A stretch of DNA of 53,424 nt from Bacillota bacterium (GTDB lineage: Bacteria; Bacillota; Clostridia; Lachnospirales; Cellulosilyticaceae): NCBI GenBank assembly GCA_023410675.1, contig JAEYPM010000108.1:1-53424 (forward strand), given 5' to 3'. The notes under the pieces are model-generated. The model had not been told where the DNA came from. It saw nothing but the letters and a program-made list of their open reading frames with translations, and did not search any database. Of this stretch, positions 1-9,709 are shown piece by piece (within the stretch, counting starts at the first letter, position 1; each line of letters begins with the position of its first letter). The position numbers and the translations under genes are program-made.

Positions 1-10
1 ATACGATACC

Positions 11-115
11 TCCTATGATTTTATTGTTTTGCGATTGCCAGTCGCTATCATTCTATCATAGGAGATATTTTTTGTTCAGAGCTAAAGCCATTTTGCCCAC
101 TGGCATAGCCAGTGG
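11..115. other. Two hairpins at the left window edge
   Basis: Bases 11-19 (TCCTATGAT) pair with 55-63, with a smaller GCGA/TCGC hairpin at 31-45 nested in the loop. A second, perfect hairpin has CCACTGGC at 97-104, an ATA loop, and GCCAGTGG at 108-115. No coding region is evident in 1-134. They may be the end of an element or transcript that lies left of the window; the sequence alone does not decide. Confidence 0.5.
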
Positions 116-135
116 TTATCTAAGCAATAGAAAAT

Positions 136-176
136 AAAAATAGAACCAAGAATCTATAAATTCCTGGTTCTATTTT
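136..176 (-). terminator. Rho-independent terminator of the cohesin-like gene
   Basis: An imperfect inverted repeat with arms AAAATAGAACC and GGTTCTATTTT surrounds a short loop and lies 20 bases beyond the stop codon of the minus-strand gene. A/T tracts on both sides would let it work in either direction. Confidence 0.7.
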
Positions 177-196
177 TATCTAAATCATTTATATGA

Positions 197-1759
197 TCAT
201 TTTGCTGGTACTACAATTTCTGAACTATTCTTGGTCACTGTTCTATTGTAAGCATCTTTTACTGTTACTTCAAGTACGTATTTTCCAGGTCCAACTACTG
301 GCCTTCTAAAAGAATTACTTTTTACATTTTCATCTGCTGCAAATATACTTCCATTCCAAAATAATTTATAAGTATAGGTAAGATCTTTACCTGTTGCATC
401 ACAAGTCCAAGTAACAGTTGCCATTGGATTTAGTGGTGTTGATCTATTTGCAGTGATATTATTTATTTTTAACTCTTCTAATGGCTGATTGGAAGAGTTG
501 GTATTTACTTCTGTAAACACTAAGGAGTGAACTGGTGCGTAGTTATTATTTATTTTACCATCCCAATCAAATAAATAAATACCATCTTTACTTAAAGGCA
601 TACTTGTTGTTGGTACAAAACTTAATGTTAATGTTGTTTTTTTCATTTGTAAGAGCTTAAATCGAATAACACCTAAAGTTCCATCAGTTTCTGGAACTCC
701 GCTTTTTTTGTATTTATCTAGTAATTTATAACCTCCGGTAAAATATAAAATACCTTTATCTAATTGATGAGAAGCTGATTTAACAGGGTTATAGGCATTA
801 TTAATAAGTATATTGCCACCTTTTAAAGTAGTATCTGACGTATAAGGCGTTCCATCCTCTTTAATAGGTTGTATCAGTGTAGGATCATATTGTAAGTTAA
901 TTTGATAATAAGCTAAATTTTTTATATTCTTTACCTTTATTTTTGCCTCATAAATTTCTCCTACCCTATTGATTTTTATCGTAGCAGGCAAATCAAACGA
1001 TGCAGATATTTGTCCTGTTGTTGTGTTATTAGTTGTATCAATAGATATAGGAACTATAAATTCTTCACTTCTCTTAGTTTGTGTATTATTATAGACATCT
1101 TTTACTGTAAACTCCACGAAATATTTTCCAGGTTTTAATGTTGCGTCAAAAGCATTAATTTTTGAATAGTCCATGTATGTTAATACTTTTCCATCCTTAT
1201 ATAATTTTCGTGAATATAGAATATCTTTACCTGTTGCATCACATTTAATCGTTACAAGTACTCCTGCTGATGACGTTGACTTCTTTGTTATTGTCACACT
1301 ATTTATTTTTAGTTTTTCTGATGTGCTACTATCTTTAGAAATTATCAGTTCTTTTTTCTGAATTAATGTTTTATTATAAGCATCTTTTACTGTAAATTCA
1401 GCTACATATTTACCTGGCACCTTTACTGTTGTACTAAAAAAATTATTTTTTGTAGAGCCATGTAGTTGTTCAATGAGTATTCCATCCCTAGTCAGCTTAT
1501 GTGAATATTTAAGATCTTTACCTGTTGCATTACATGTCCAGGTTACAACTTTTTCTCCTGATGGTTTCGTTTGTATCTTTGTTGTTATACTATTTATTTT
1601 AAATTCTTCTGATGGCTTATCAGTTGGGTCAGGCTTTTCTTCCTCAAACAACACAGATATTTCTGGTCTTTTTGTATTATTTGATATAGGTGTTGCATAA
1701 GTTAAAGATGATGTCATAAGCATACAAATCATTAGAATTACTACATATATTTACTTCAT
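197..1759 (-). pseudogene. Secreted cohesin-like, three-module protein with a stop codon in its signal peptide
   Basis: The open frame from ATG 1732 encodes 511 residues: two modules of about 90 residues (43-130, 140-228), a cohesin-like/carbohydrate-binding fold region (about 240-405), and a third copy of the module (417-511). The modules share CDATGKDL, a KL..DG segment and PGKY..EFTVKDAYN, like the 'three Y' Ig-type repeats of clostridial secreted proteins. The ATG at 1732 has no Shine-Dalgarno. A better start, ATG 1757-1759 behind a GGGGG tract, is in frame and would complete a signal peptide (MK-x-IYVVILMICMLMTSSLTYA), but its third codon is TAA (1751-1753). The gene is therefore probably a recent nonsense mutant, or weakly translated from the internal ATG without a complete signal. 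The function is probably surface attachment or binding. No dockerin is seen. Confidence 0.7.
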
Positions 1760-2030
1760 TTTAAACCCCCTACAATTTCCCAAAATTAATTTACATAAAT
1801 ACTAACATACTAAATTTTTTAAAACAATCACAACAGTGTTACATTTCTTTTAATTTAGAATATTAATATTTAATAATAAACTATCAAATTATATTAATGG
1901 TATTTTCCTTCTATTTATCACTTTCATTAGATATTATATCTTAATAAAATATAAATTCTTTACTGTTATTATCTATCAATTGTAATATAATAGAAATATA
2001 GAGTCTAGATAGGGAAGGAGTGTTTAGGAA

Positions 2031-3095
2031 ATGCTTAAAAATTTTACAATCAAAAATTATAAGTCTTTTAAGGATGAGACTACTATAAATATTGATGCCA
2101 CCCATTATAAATTGCTTTCTGCAACCAATATTCATAATGATATTTTAAAAGGGGCATTGTTTTTTGGAGCAAATTCTTCTGGAAAAACAAACCTACTTAA
2201 AGCACTCAAACTATTATTTGATTTACTATTTAGTGATGGGCCTATTGATTTAGCCAGTGAACAATGTGTATTTTCTCCTCATAATTCCCTTTATCTTGAA
2301 TATCACTTTAAGTTTGATCATGATACTGTATTTTATATTGTATCTTACGATATGAATACAAATAAAATATCAGAAAAAATTATGTACAATGAAGCATGCT
2401 TATTTGATGAGACGACTATGAATGCTTCTAAAAGAAAAAATATAAGAGACTATTTTCTCACTCTGCAGACTGATAAAAAAGATGTTGTGAATAAATTTTT
2501 TGACTATATTTTTAATTCTGTTTACATCAATGCAAATAACAGGGAAATCTTTAGTATAAATAATCTTTTTTTAACTATTACTAATTACTTAGATAAATTT
2601 GGTGTAGAAAAAATTAATAACTTTTTTAATGAGCTTAATTTTAATCAACAACTTTTTTATAATGAGAAAAAAATTATGCTTCAAAAAGAGGGATTACCTC
2701 GCCCTATGCCTTTCGAATTAGAATCTGTTGGTATGCAAAATCTAATCAATATGCTTCCTTCTTTATTTTATATTATTAACCATAGTGGTATGCTAATTAT
2801 TGATGAGTTTAGTAGTGGATTTCATAATGAACTAGGTGAGGTTATTGTTAGGTACTTTATGAATAATGCTAAGTCTTCCCAAATATTTTTGGTTTCTCAC
2901 TCTACTAATTTATTAAGTAATACGCTTCTTAGACCTGACCAACTCTATGCTATTGATTTTTATGGAGCTAATGGCAGTATCGCTCGAAGATTTTCTGACG
3001 AAAAGCCAAGAGAAGCTCAAAATATAGAACAAATGTATATCAGCGGAGTTTTTGGTGGTATACCTAGGTATGGAGAAGATGAGTATAAATATTAA
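2031..3095 (+). CDS. AAA-family ATPase of a two-gene RloA/AbiL/PARIS-like defence pair
   Basis: This 354-residue ATPase is of the ABC-like AAA_15/AAA_21 type. Walker A is GANSSGKT (46-53), an ESVGMQ signature lies at 231-236, Walker B is LIIDEF (255-260), and the switch histidine is in VSHST (288-292). The tail with RPDQLYAI and a YISGVFGGIPRY-like end is typical of the ATPases paired with RloB or Toprim-like partners. RBS GGAAGGAG lies before the ATG. The partner gene overlaps its 3' end, so the two are translationally coupled. Both run opposite to the leftward replichore genes around them, which fits acquired DNA. By analogy with AbiLi and AriA, the ATPase would sense a phage cue and control the partner; that role is inferred. 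Confidence 0.75.
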   Translation: MLKNFTIKNYKSFKDETTINIDATHYKLLSATNIHNDILKGALFFGANSSGKTNLLKALKLLFDLLFSDGPIDLASEQCVFSPHNSLYLEYHFKFDHDTVFYIVSYDMNTNKISEKIMYNEACLFDETTMNASKRKNIRDYFLTLQTDKKDVVNKFFDYIFNSVYINANNREIFSINNLFLTITNYLDKFGVEKINNFFNELNFNQQLFYNEKKIMLQKEGLPRPMPFELESVGMQNLINMLPSLFYIINHSGMLIIDEFSSGFHNELGEVIVRYFMNNAKSSQIFLVSHSTNLLSNTLLRPDQLYAIDFYGANGSIARRFSDEKPREAQNIEQMYISGVFGGIPRYGEDEYKY

Positions 3096-3846
3096 TAAAA
3101 ATAAAAACATTGGAAGAGTATTATTTATAGTAGAGGGATTAAAGACTGAGTTTGATGTCATTCATAAAATATTTACGCATATATTTGACTACAAATACGA
3201 AAAATTTGATCGACTTGGAAGGTACAGTAAATACAATACAAAATCAAATCTTAATTCTTCTGTTTTTGTTATTAATACTGAAAACTCAAGTATTAAATCA
3301 ATAAATGATGCCAATTATTATTTAGACAACTTATTTGTTACATTAATAGAAAAATATCGTTTCCCTGTAAATAAATCAGCTATATTCTATATCTTTGATC
3401 GAGATGTAAAGTCCAATCAAGATGCCGAATTTATTGCTAACTTAATAAAAAGACTCACTAACTCCAGAGAATCTAATGGCTTTAATATGCAGGGATTACT
3501 TCTTCTAAGTTATCCTTCTATAGAAAGCTTTATTCTCTCTAACTTTAACCAAAACTGCTTTGATTTTGAATTTGAACTCGGGAAAACATTAAAAAGATAT
3601 TTATGTTCAAATCAAATAAGCGAACATAAAATAAAAGAATCAACCCTATATTTAGCTGTTGATGAAATGCTCAATGCCTTAAAGAAGCTTGGTATTTATA
3701 CATATGATATTGATAATTTTGGCGAAACAAACTTAACTATTTTTAATAAGCAAGAAGACTACTACCTAATCAATCAAACTTATAGGTTACTTAGTCTTGT
3801 GTGTATGGCATTAATTGATTTAGGTATTGTAGAAATTGAAGAATGA
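3070..3846 (+). CDS. RloB/Toprim-like partner of the AAA ATPase (candidate effector)
   Basis: About 258 residues from ATG 3070; TTG 3052 and ATG 3079 are alternative starts, and all overlap the ATPase gene. It has the acidic layout of Toprim-related nucleases. Counting from TTG 3052, FIVEGLKTE lies near residues 25-33, a DxD motif (FDRDVKSN) near 115-122, and SYPSIESFIL near 153-162; the last resembles the NP..E segment of RloB/DUF4435 proteins. In AbiL and PARIS systems the equivalent subunit is the toxic component released or activated by the ATPase. Sequence identity to a named family cannot be shown here, so the family call is tentative, but the pairing is clear. There is no signal peptide or membrane segment. 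Confidence 0.6.
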   Translation: MEKMSININKNKNIGRVLFIVEGLKTEFDVIHKIFTHIFDYKYEKFDRLGRYSKYNTKSNLNSSVFVINTENSSIKSINDANYYLDNLFVTLIEKYRFPVNKSAIFYIFDRDVKSNQDAEFIANLIKRLTNSRESNGFNMQGLLLLSYPSIESFILSNFNQNCFDFEFELGKTLKRYLCSNQISEHKIKESTLYLAVDEMLNALKKLGIYTYDIDNFGETNLTIFNKQEDYYLINQTYRLLSLVCMALIDLGIVEIEE

Positions 3847-3857
3847 AGAAACAAGTT

Positions 3858-3889
3858 AAGCGGTAGTTATTTAATAATAACTACCGCTT
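3858..3889. terminator. Convergent hairpin between the defence pair and the peptidase gene
   Basis: A perfect 14-bp inverted repeat (AAGCGGTAGTTATT and its complement) has a 4-base loop. It lies 12 bases past the Toprim-like stop and overlaps the stop codon of the convergent peptidase gene. T-runs are weak on both sides, so termination strength is uncertain. Confidence 0.6.
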
Positions 3890-4940
3890 GATTGCCCATT
3901 TGTTCCCATGATTTTTTAAAATCATTTCTATTCATAGGTCTATTTTTGTATGGATATAGTGGATCATTAATAAATACATTTTTATCATCATATCCTGTTA
4001 AAACTACTGCATGTTCTTTTGAAGTCACTTTTACAATACCTGTAGGCGTATGCCACATTTCAAATGCTTCTTCTTTAAGTGGAGCATAGGTTGAATTGGT
4101 AATAACCCAAATAGGATAACCCTTTGATAAAAAATAAAGGATATCTTCAAATTCAAGTCCTGTAATATCAAATACACTTTCTCCAAAATAATTTGTAGCC
4201 AGCTCCGCAATCGGTCCATGATACACGCCATATCCGTACTTCTTTATATTGTATATATCACCAACAAAACCATCATATGGATTACCATAATATATTCTTC
4301 CATTACTATCCTTTAAATAAGGTGTAGGATCTTTTTTTATTTGCTCTGCTAACTCCATTTTACTTACTTTTTTTCCATTAAAGGAAAACATCATAGCTAA
4401 GGATGTTACTTCACATCCCCTACCTAGTTCTGGGTATTGCAGTAAAATAGGAACATCTAGTTTTATGTTGTTTTCAAGTAACTTTTTATTTTCCCAAATC
4501 ACATAAGTATCATCTTTATAATAAATCTTCTCATGATCATTCTTTTTAGCATACCTTATGGCACTATCTAAAATATCAAAATCATGTATTGCTGTATCTG
4601 TTATAATCATAAAATCTTTTAAATTACTATAAACCCATTTATTGGTTTGTAAGTCTATAACTATACTTCTTTGAAGGTCTTTTGCTTTTTCTATTGCCTT
4701 ATTTTTGTCATCAAAGCGATCTGTTTCCGTTCCTAACATCTTAATAACATATCGTGCATCTAATACATTATCAGTAGTAATAATAGAACTACTGTTATTA
4801 TTCTCAGTACTATTATCATTAATATCTTTAAACGAAAAAGTAGTTTGGTTATCCGTAGAACTTGTTGCCCATGAATAACCAAATCCCACACTTATGAACA
4901 ATATGGCAACGAGTATTATCATAAAAAATAACTTTTTCAT
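3867..4940 (-). CDS. Secreted or membrane-anchored C39-like cysteine peptidase
   Basis: 357 residues. An N-terminal hydrophobic segment (about 4-25) acts as signal or anchor, followed by a Ser/Asn/Thr-rich linker (27-58), an intermediate region, and a peptidase_C39_2 domain (about 160-357). The expected catalytic residues are visible: Cys176 in GRGCEVTS, His310 in KEHAVVLTGYD and Asn325-Asp326 in INDPL. Proteins of this class act outside the cytoplasm; substrates are mostly unknown. No ABC exporter or double-glycine peptide is nearby, so it is not an obvious bacteriocin leader peptidase. RBS AGGAGG precedes the ATG. It is a single-gene unit convergent with the defence pair. Confidence 0.75.
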   Translation of the reverse strand: MKKLFFMIILVAILFISVGFGYSWATSSTDNQTTFSFKDINDNSTENNNSSSIITTDNVLDARYVIKMLGTETDRFDDKNKAIEKAKDLQRSIVIDLQTNKWVYSNLKDFMIITDTAIHDFDILDSAIRYAKKNDHEKIYYKDDTYVIWENKKLLENNIKLDVPILLQYPELGRGCEVTSLAMMFSFNGKKVSKMELAEQIKKDPTPYLKDSNGRIYYGNPYDGFVGDIYNIKKYGYGVYHGPIAELATNYFGESVFDITGLEFEDILYFLSKGYPIWVITNSTYAPLKEEAFEMWHTPTGIVKVTSKEHAVVLTGYDDKNVFINDPLYPYKNRPMNRNDFKKSWEQMGNQAVVIIK

Positions 4941-5028
4941 AATGATCCATGACCTCCTTTTGACACATTTTACATAATAGATGTATCATGTAAAACCTAT
5001 ATCAATAAATAAAAGGAGAAAATAAAAA

Positions 5029-7536
5029 CTATTCGCTTTCATTTATTTCATCAATCTCATCTTCTTCACCAGTATTCTCTGTTTGAACTTTTGCCATACA
5101 AATAACCTGTACACCTTCTTGAAGGTTAATCAGTTTAACACCTTGTGTATTTCTACCTACTGAAGATATCTGAGATACTTGTATACGAATAATAATTCCT
5201 TCAGATGTAATAAGCATGAGTTCATCTTCTTCTTTAACAGATGTAATACCTACCACATACCCTGTTTTTTCTGTAACTTTGTATACTTTTATTCCTTTAC
5301 CACCACGTTTTTGAGATCTAAATTCATCTATACGTGTTCTTTTACCTAGACCATTTTCAGAAGCAACAAGAATTTGTTCTCCATCGTATGGTACTGTTGC
5401 ACCAATAACTTCATCATCTTCAGCAAGCCTAATTGCCTTAACACCCCTAGCTGTTCTACCCATAGGTCTTACATCTGTTCCTTCAAATAAAATGCCTTTT
5501 CCTTGTTTGGTGCATACCAAAATAACGTCATCTGGATTCGTTAAATAAACACCCATCAGTTCATCTTCTTCAGCTAAAGTAAGGGCAATAATACCACCTT
5601 TTCTAATATTCTTAAAGCTATCTATAGTCGTCTTTTTAATCTGACCTTTTTTCGTAATCAAAGTTAAATATTTATCTTTATCATATTCATTGATTGAGAA
5701 CACAGTACTAATCTTTTCATCTTTATCTAGCTCCAGCAAATTAACAATAGCCATACCACGAGCTGTCCTACCTGCTTCTGGAATTCTATATGCTTTTATT
5801 GTATAAGCTTTACCCTTATTGGTAAAGAACATAAGATTACTTAGATTACTTGTAATAAAAAGATGTTCTATAGCGTCATCTTCAATGGTATTAACACCCA
5901 CTATACCCCTTCCACCTCTTTTTTGATTTTTATAGGTATCTAAGGATATTCTTTTAATATAACCAAGGTGTGTCATTGTAATAACCACTTGTTCTTCATC
6001 AATTAAATCTTCAATATCCAAGTCATCTTCATCAAACATGATTTCTGTACGTCTTGGATCAGCATACTTATTTCTTAATTCTAAAATTTCATCTTTAATA
6101 ACGCCATAAAGTTTATACTCACTATTTAATATTCCTTCTAAATAAGTGATTTTACTCAAAAGCTCTGCATATTCTTCTTCTAGCTTTTCTCTTTCCAACC
6201 CTGTTAAAGCACGAAGTCTCATATCTACAATAGCTTGAGCTTGTACTTCTGTAAGCTCTATAGCCTCCATAATCTTTTCTTTTGCTTCTTGTACTGTTTT
6301 AGAAGAACGTATCAGAGACGTGATTAAGTCTATTTTATCTAAAGCCTTTCTAAGTCCCTCTACAATATGAGCTCTGTCCCTAGCTTTATTCAAGTCATAC
6401 TGGGTACGCCTTGTAACAACATCTCTTTGATGTTTTAAGTATTCTTCAAGCATTTGTTTAAGGTTAAGTACCTTTGGTTCATTGTTAACAAGAGCTAACA
6501 TATTGATACTAAAGGTTTCTTGAAGCTGAGTAAACTTATAAAGTTGATTAAGAATAATGGTTGGATTAACATCTCTTCTAAGTTCTATTACTACAGAAAT
6601 ACCATTTCTATCTGATTCATCTCTAAGGTCTGTAATACCTTCAATTCTTTTTTCTTTTACTAAGTCAGCAATTTTTTCAATAAGCTTAGACTTATTGACC
6701 ATATAAGGGATTTCTGTCACTATAATTCGTGATTTGCCACCAGCCATTTCTTCAATTTCAGCTTTAGCCTTCATTTTAACTCTTCCTCTACCTGTTCGAT
6801 AGGCTTGTTCAATACCATATCTACCTTGTATAGAGGCCCCTGTTGGAAAATCAGGTGCAATAATAATCTGCATGAGTTCTTCTAATTCTGTTTCTCTTAT
6901 TTCTTTTTCTTCATTTTCACCCATGTAATTATCAATAATCTTAATAACACCATCAATAACTTCACCTAAGTTGTGCGGTGGTATATTAGTAGCCATACCA
7001 ACAGCAATTCCTGATGTACCATTAACTAGTAAATTAGGAAACCTAGCTGGAAGGACAACTGGTTCTTTTGAGGATTCATCAAAGTTTGGCCTAAAGTCAA
7101 CTGTATCTTTATCTATATCAGCAAGCATAGCTGTAGCTAACTTACTCATTTTTGCTTCTGTATAACGCATAGCAGCTGCACCATCACCATCTATTGAGCC
7201 AAAGTTACCTTGTCCATCTACTAAAGGATATCTTGAAGCAAAGTCCTGTGCTAAACGCACCATAGCATCATAAATAGCACTATCACCATGAGGATGATAC
7301 TTACCCATAGTATCTCCAACTATACGAGCAGATTTTCTATATTGCTTATCAGGCCAAAGACCAAGTTCACTCATAGCAAACAAAATACGCCTATGAACAG
7401 GTTTTAAGCCGTCTCTTACATCAGGAATCGCTCTTGATGCAATAACGCTCATGGCATAATCAATATATGATTTTTTCATTTCTTTTTCTATGTCAATAGA
7501 AATGACCTTATCATAACCTATATCATTAGTATCCAT
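5029..7536 (-). CDS. gyrA: DNA gyrase subunit A
   Basis: 835 residues, normal length. The breakage-reunion domain carries the catalytic Tyr125 in AAMRYTEAK. The quinolone region HPHGDSAIYD has the usual Ser86 and Asp90, i.e. wild-type residues. The C-terminal DNA-wrapping beta-pinwheel has the GyrA box as QKRGGRG, followed by repeated blades and an acidic tail. With GyrB it introduces negative supercoils in an ATP-dependent reaction. It lies 25 bases downstream of gyrB, in the minus-strand replication cluster, with AAGGAAGG before the ATG. Confidence 0.97.
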   Translation of the reverse strand: MDTNDIGYDKVISIDIEKEMKKSYIDYAMSVIASRAIPDVRDGLKPVHRRILFAMSELGLWPDKQYRKSARIVGDTMGKYHPHGDSAIYDAMVRLAQDFASRYPLVDGQGNFGSIDGDGAAAMRYTEAKMSKLATAMLADIDKDTVDFRPNFDESSKEPVVLPARFPNLLVNGTSGIAVGMATNIPPHNLGEVIDGVIKIIDNYMGENEEKEIRETELEELMQIIIAPDFPTGASIQGRYGIEQAYRTGRGRVKMKAKAEIEEMAGGKSRIIVTEIPYMVNKSKLIEKIADLVKEKRIEGITDLRDESDRNGISVVIELRRDVNPTIILNQLYKFTQLQETFSINMLALVNNEPKVLNLKQMLEEYLKHQRDVVTRRTQYDLNKARDRAHIVEGLRKALDKIDLITSLIRSSKTVQEAKEKIMEAIELTEVQAQAIVDMRLRALTGLEREKLEEEYAELLSKITYLEGILNSEYKLYGVIKDEILELRNKYADPRRTEIMFDEDDLDIEDLIDEEQVVITMTHLGYIKRISLDTYKNQKRGGRGIVGVNTIEDDAIEHLFITSNLSNLMFFTNKGKAYTIKAYRIPEAGRTARGMAIVNLLELDKDEKISTVFSINEYDKDKYLTLITKKGQIKKTTIDSFKNIRKGGIIALTLAEEDELMGVYLTNPDDVILVCTKQGKGILFEGTDVRPMGRTARGVKAIRLAEDDEVIGATVPYDGEQILVASENGLGKRTRIDEFRSQKRGGKGIKVYKVTEKTGYVVGITSVKEEDELMLITSEGIIIRIQVSQISSVGRNTQGVKLINLQEGVQVICMAKVQTENTGEEDEIDEINESE

Positions 7537-7561
7537 TTATTTTTTCCTTCCTTATTTTTTA

Positions 7562-9466
7562 TTAAATATCCAAATTTGTTACCTTATTTGCATACTCCTT
7601 GATAAATTCACGTCTTGGCTCAACTTTATCTCCCATAAGTGCCGTAAATATTTCATCAGCTGCTGCTGCGTCTTCTACATCTACTCTAATTAAAGTTCTT
7701 GTTTCAGGATTCATCGTTGTATCCCAAAGCTGCTCAGGGTTCATTTCTCCAAGTCCTTTATAACGATTCATACGTGTAATACCTGTTCTTCCTATTTCAT
7801 TTAACAATTGCTCTAACTGTTGATCGTTATAGGCATAATATTTCTTTTTGTTTTTTTCAACAAGATAAAGTGGTGGCTGTGCAATGTAAACATGTTTATT
7901 ATCTATTAGTTGTCTATAGTATCTATATAAAAACGTAAGCAATAGTGTTCGAATATGTGCACCATCTACGTCGGCATCAGTCATAATAATAATTTTTCCG
8001 TATCTTACTTTTGATGGATCAAAGTCATCACTTATTCCTGCTCCAAAAGCAGTGATCATATTACGAATTTCTTCATTTTCAAGCATTTTATCTAGCCTTG
8101 CTTTTTCTACATTGAGTATTTTTCCTTTTAAAGGAAGAATCGCTTGAGTTTTTGGTGTTCTTGCACTTTTTGCTGAACCACCCGCAGAATCACCTTCGAC
8201 TATATATATTTCACATTTACTAGGGTCTTTTTCTTGACAATCTGCCAATTTTCCTGGCAATGCATTGCCTTCTAAGACACTTTTTCTTCTTGTTAATTCC
8301 CTTGCTTTACGAGCAGCATCACGTGCTCTTGCTGCCATAACTCCCTTTTGTATAATTGTTTTTCCTACATTTGGATTTTGCTCTAAATAATACGTAAGCT
8401 GTTCACCAAATATATTTTCAACAACTGTACGTGCTTCACTATTTCCAAGTTTCGTTTTGGTTTGTCCTTCAAACTGAGGTTCTGAAATTTTAATACTAAT
8501 AATAGCTGTAAGACCTTCTCTAACATCATCACCTGATAGATTCTTGTCCACTTCTTTTATAATACTCATTTTTCTTCCATAATCATTTAGGGTTTTTGTA
8601 ATTGCACTTCTAAAACCTGAAAGATGCGTACCGCCTTCTGTAGTATTAATGTTATTTACAAAAGTATATACATTTTCAACGTAGCTATCATTGTATTGGA
8701 AAGCAATCTCAACTAAAATATCATCTTTTTCACCTTCACAATAAAATACTTCATCATAAAGTGGGTTTTTATGCTTGTTAAGGTGCATGACAAATTCTTT
8801 TATTCCCCCTTCATAATGAAACACTTTATGCTTCTTTTGCTCTTCTCTTAAATCAATAAGCTCTATTCTTAATCCTTTGGTTAAAAAAGCTGTTTCTTTA
8901 AGACGTTGTTTTAAAATATCAAAATCATATTCAAGCTCTTCAAAAATTTTATAGTCTGGCTTAAAATGTACATAAGTTCCTCTTTTGTCAGTAGTTCCTA
9001 TTTCTGTAAGTGGCTGCGTTACTTTTCCTCTTTCAAATACTTCTTCATATATTTTTCCCTCAGTAAATACCTGAACACGAAGCCATTCAGAAAGGGCATT
9101 TACAACTGATGCACCTACCCCATGAAGACCTCCCGATACCTTATAGCCTCCGCCACCAAATTTACCTCCTGCATGCAGAATAGTAAATACAACTTCTACT
9201 GCTGGAATACCCTTTTGAGGATGTAATCCAATTGGAATTCCCCTACCATTGTCATAAACAGAAATAGAATTATCTGGATGAATAGATACTTTTACTGTAT
9301 CACAATGTCCAGCTAATGCCTCATCCACAGCATTATCTACTATCTCATAGACTAGATGGTGAAGACCCTTTGAAGAGGTACTACCAATATACATTCCTGG
9401 TCTTTTTCGCACCGCTTGCAGCCCTTCTAAAATTTGAATTTGATTTTCATTATATGTTGCTGCCAT
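7562..9466 (-). CDS. gyrB: DNA gyrase subunit B
   Basis: 634 residues. The GHKL ATPase domain shows VDNAVDEALAG and DNGRGIP, with GGLHGVGASVVNALS for the ATP lid. The TOPRIM domain has YIVEGDSAGGSA and the Mg-binding MTDADVDGAHI. The C-terminus ends RREFIKEYA, typical of GyrB. It supplies ATPase and TOPRIM functions for the gyrase heterotetramer. gyrA follows after 25 bases, so the two are very likely cotranscribed. A 243-base AT-rich spacer separates it from recF. Confidence 0.97.
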   Translation of the reverse strand: MAATYNENQIQILEGLQAVRKRPGMYIGSTSSKGLHHLVYEIVDNAVDEALAGHCDTVKVSIHPDNSISVYDNGRGIPIGLHPQKGIPAVEVVFTILHAGGKFGGGGYKVSGGLHGVGASVVNALSEWLRVQVFTEGKIYEEVFERGKVTQPLTEIGTTDKRGTYVHFKPDYKIFEELEYDFDILKQRLKETAFLTKGLRIELIDLREEQKKHKVFHYEGGIKEFVMHLNKHKNPLYDEVFYCEGEKDDILVEIAFQYNDSYVENVYTFVNNINTTEGGTHLSGFRSAITKTLNDYGRKMSIIKEVDKNLSGDDVREGLTAIISIKISEPQFEGQTKTKLGNSEARTVVENIFGEQLTYYLEQNPNVGKTIIQKGVMAARARDAARKARELTRRKSVLEGNALPGKLADCQEKDPSKCEIYIVEGDSAGGSAKSARTPKTQAILPLKGKILNVEKARLDKMLENEEIRNMITAFGAGISDDFDPSKVRYGKIIIMTDADVDGAHIRTLLLTFLYRYYRQLIDNKHVYIAQPPLYLVEKNKKKYYAYNDQQLEQLLNEIGRTGITRMNRYKGLGEMNPEQLWDTTMNPETRTLIRVDVEDAAAADEIFTALMGDKVEPRREFIKEYANKVTNLDI

Positions 9467-9709
9467 AAGTTAAGACCTCACTCCTTCTATTTTTTCTAAC
9501 TCAAAAAATTCCTATTTTAAAATATTATTTATATATAGTGGATTTATTTAAATTTAAATGTAAACGCTATATCATTAAGAAGTATATATGATTCATATTA
9601 ATTTATTATAAATAATCAAAAATAATTAATAATAATTAATAAATAATAAAAATAACCGATATTACAAATATAGGCATATTAACCCAAAATTTATTATACA
9701 CCAAAATAA
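9467..9709. other. AT-rich spacer between recF and gyrB
   Basis: No gene, clear hairpin with T-run, or repeat is evident here. It contains runs of TAATAAT-type sequence and presumably the gyrB promoter, which I cannot place confidently. Confidence 0.4.

Noticed and set aside
3867..4940. Bacteriocin-processing C39 transporter
   Set aside because: The protein has no ABC or membrane-transport domain and no double-glycine precursor is nearby; it is a stand-alone secreted C39-like domain.
5029..7536. Quinolone resistance change in gyrA
   Set aside because: Ser86 and Asp90 have the wild-type residues.
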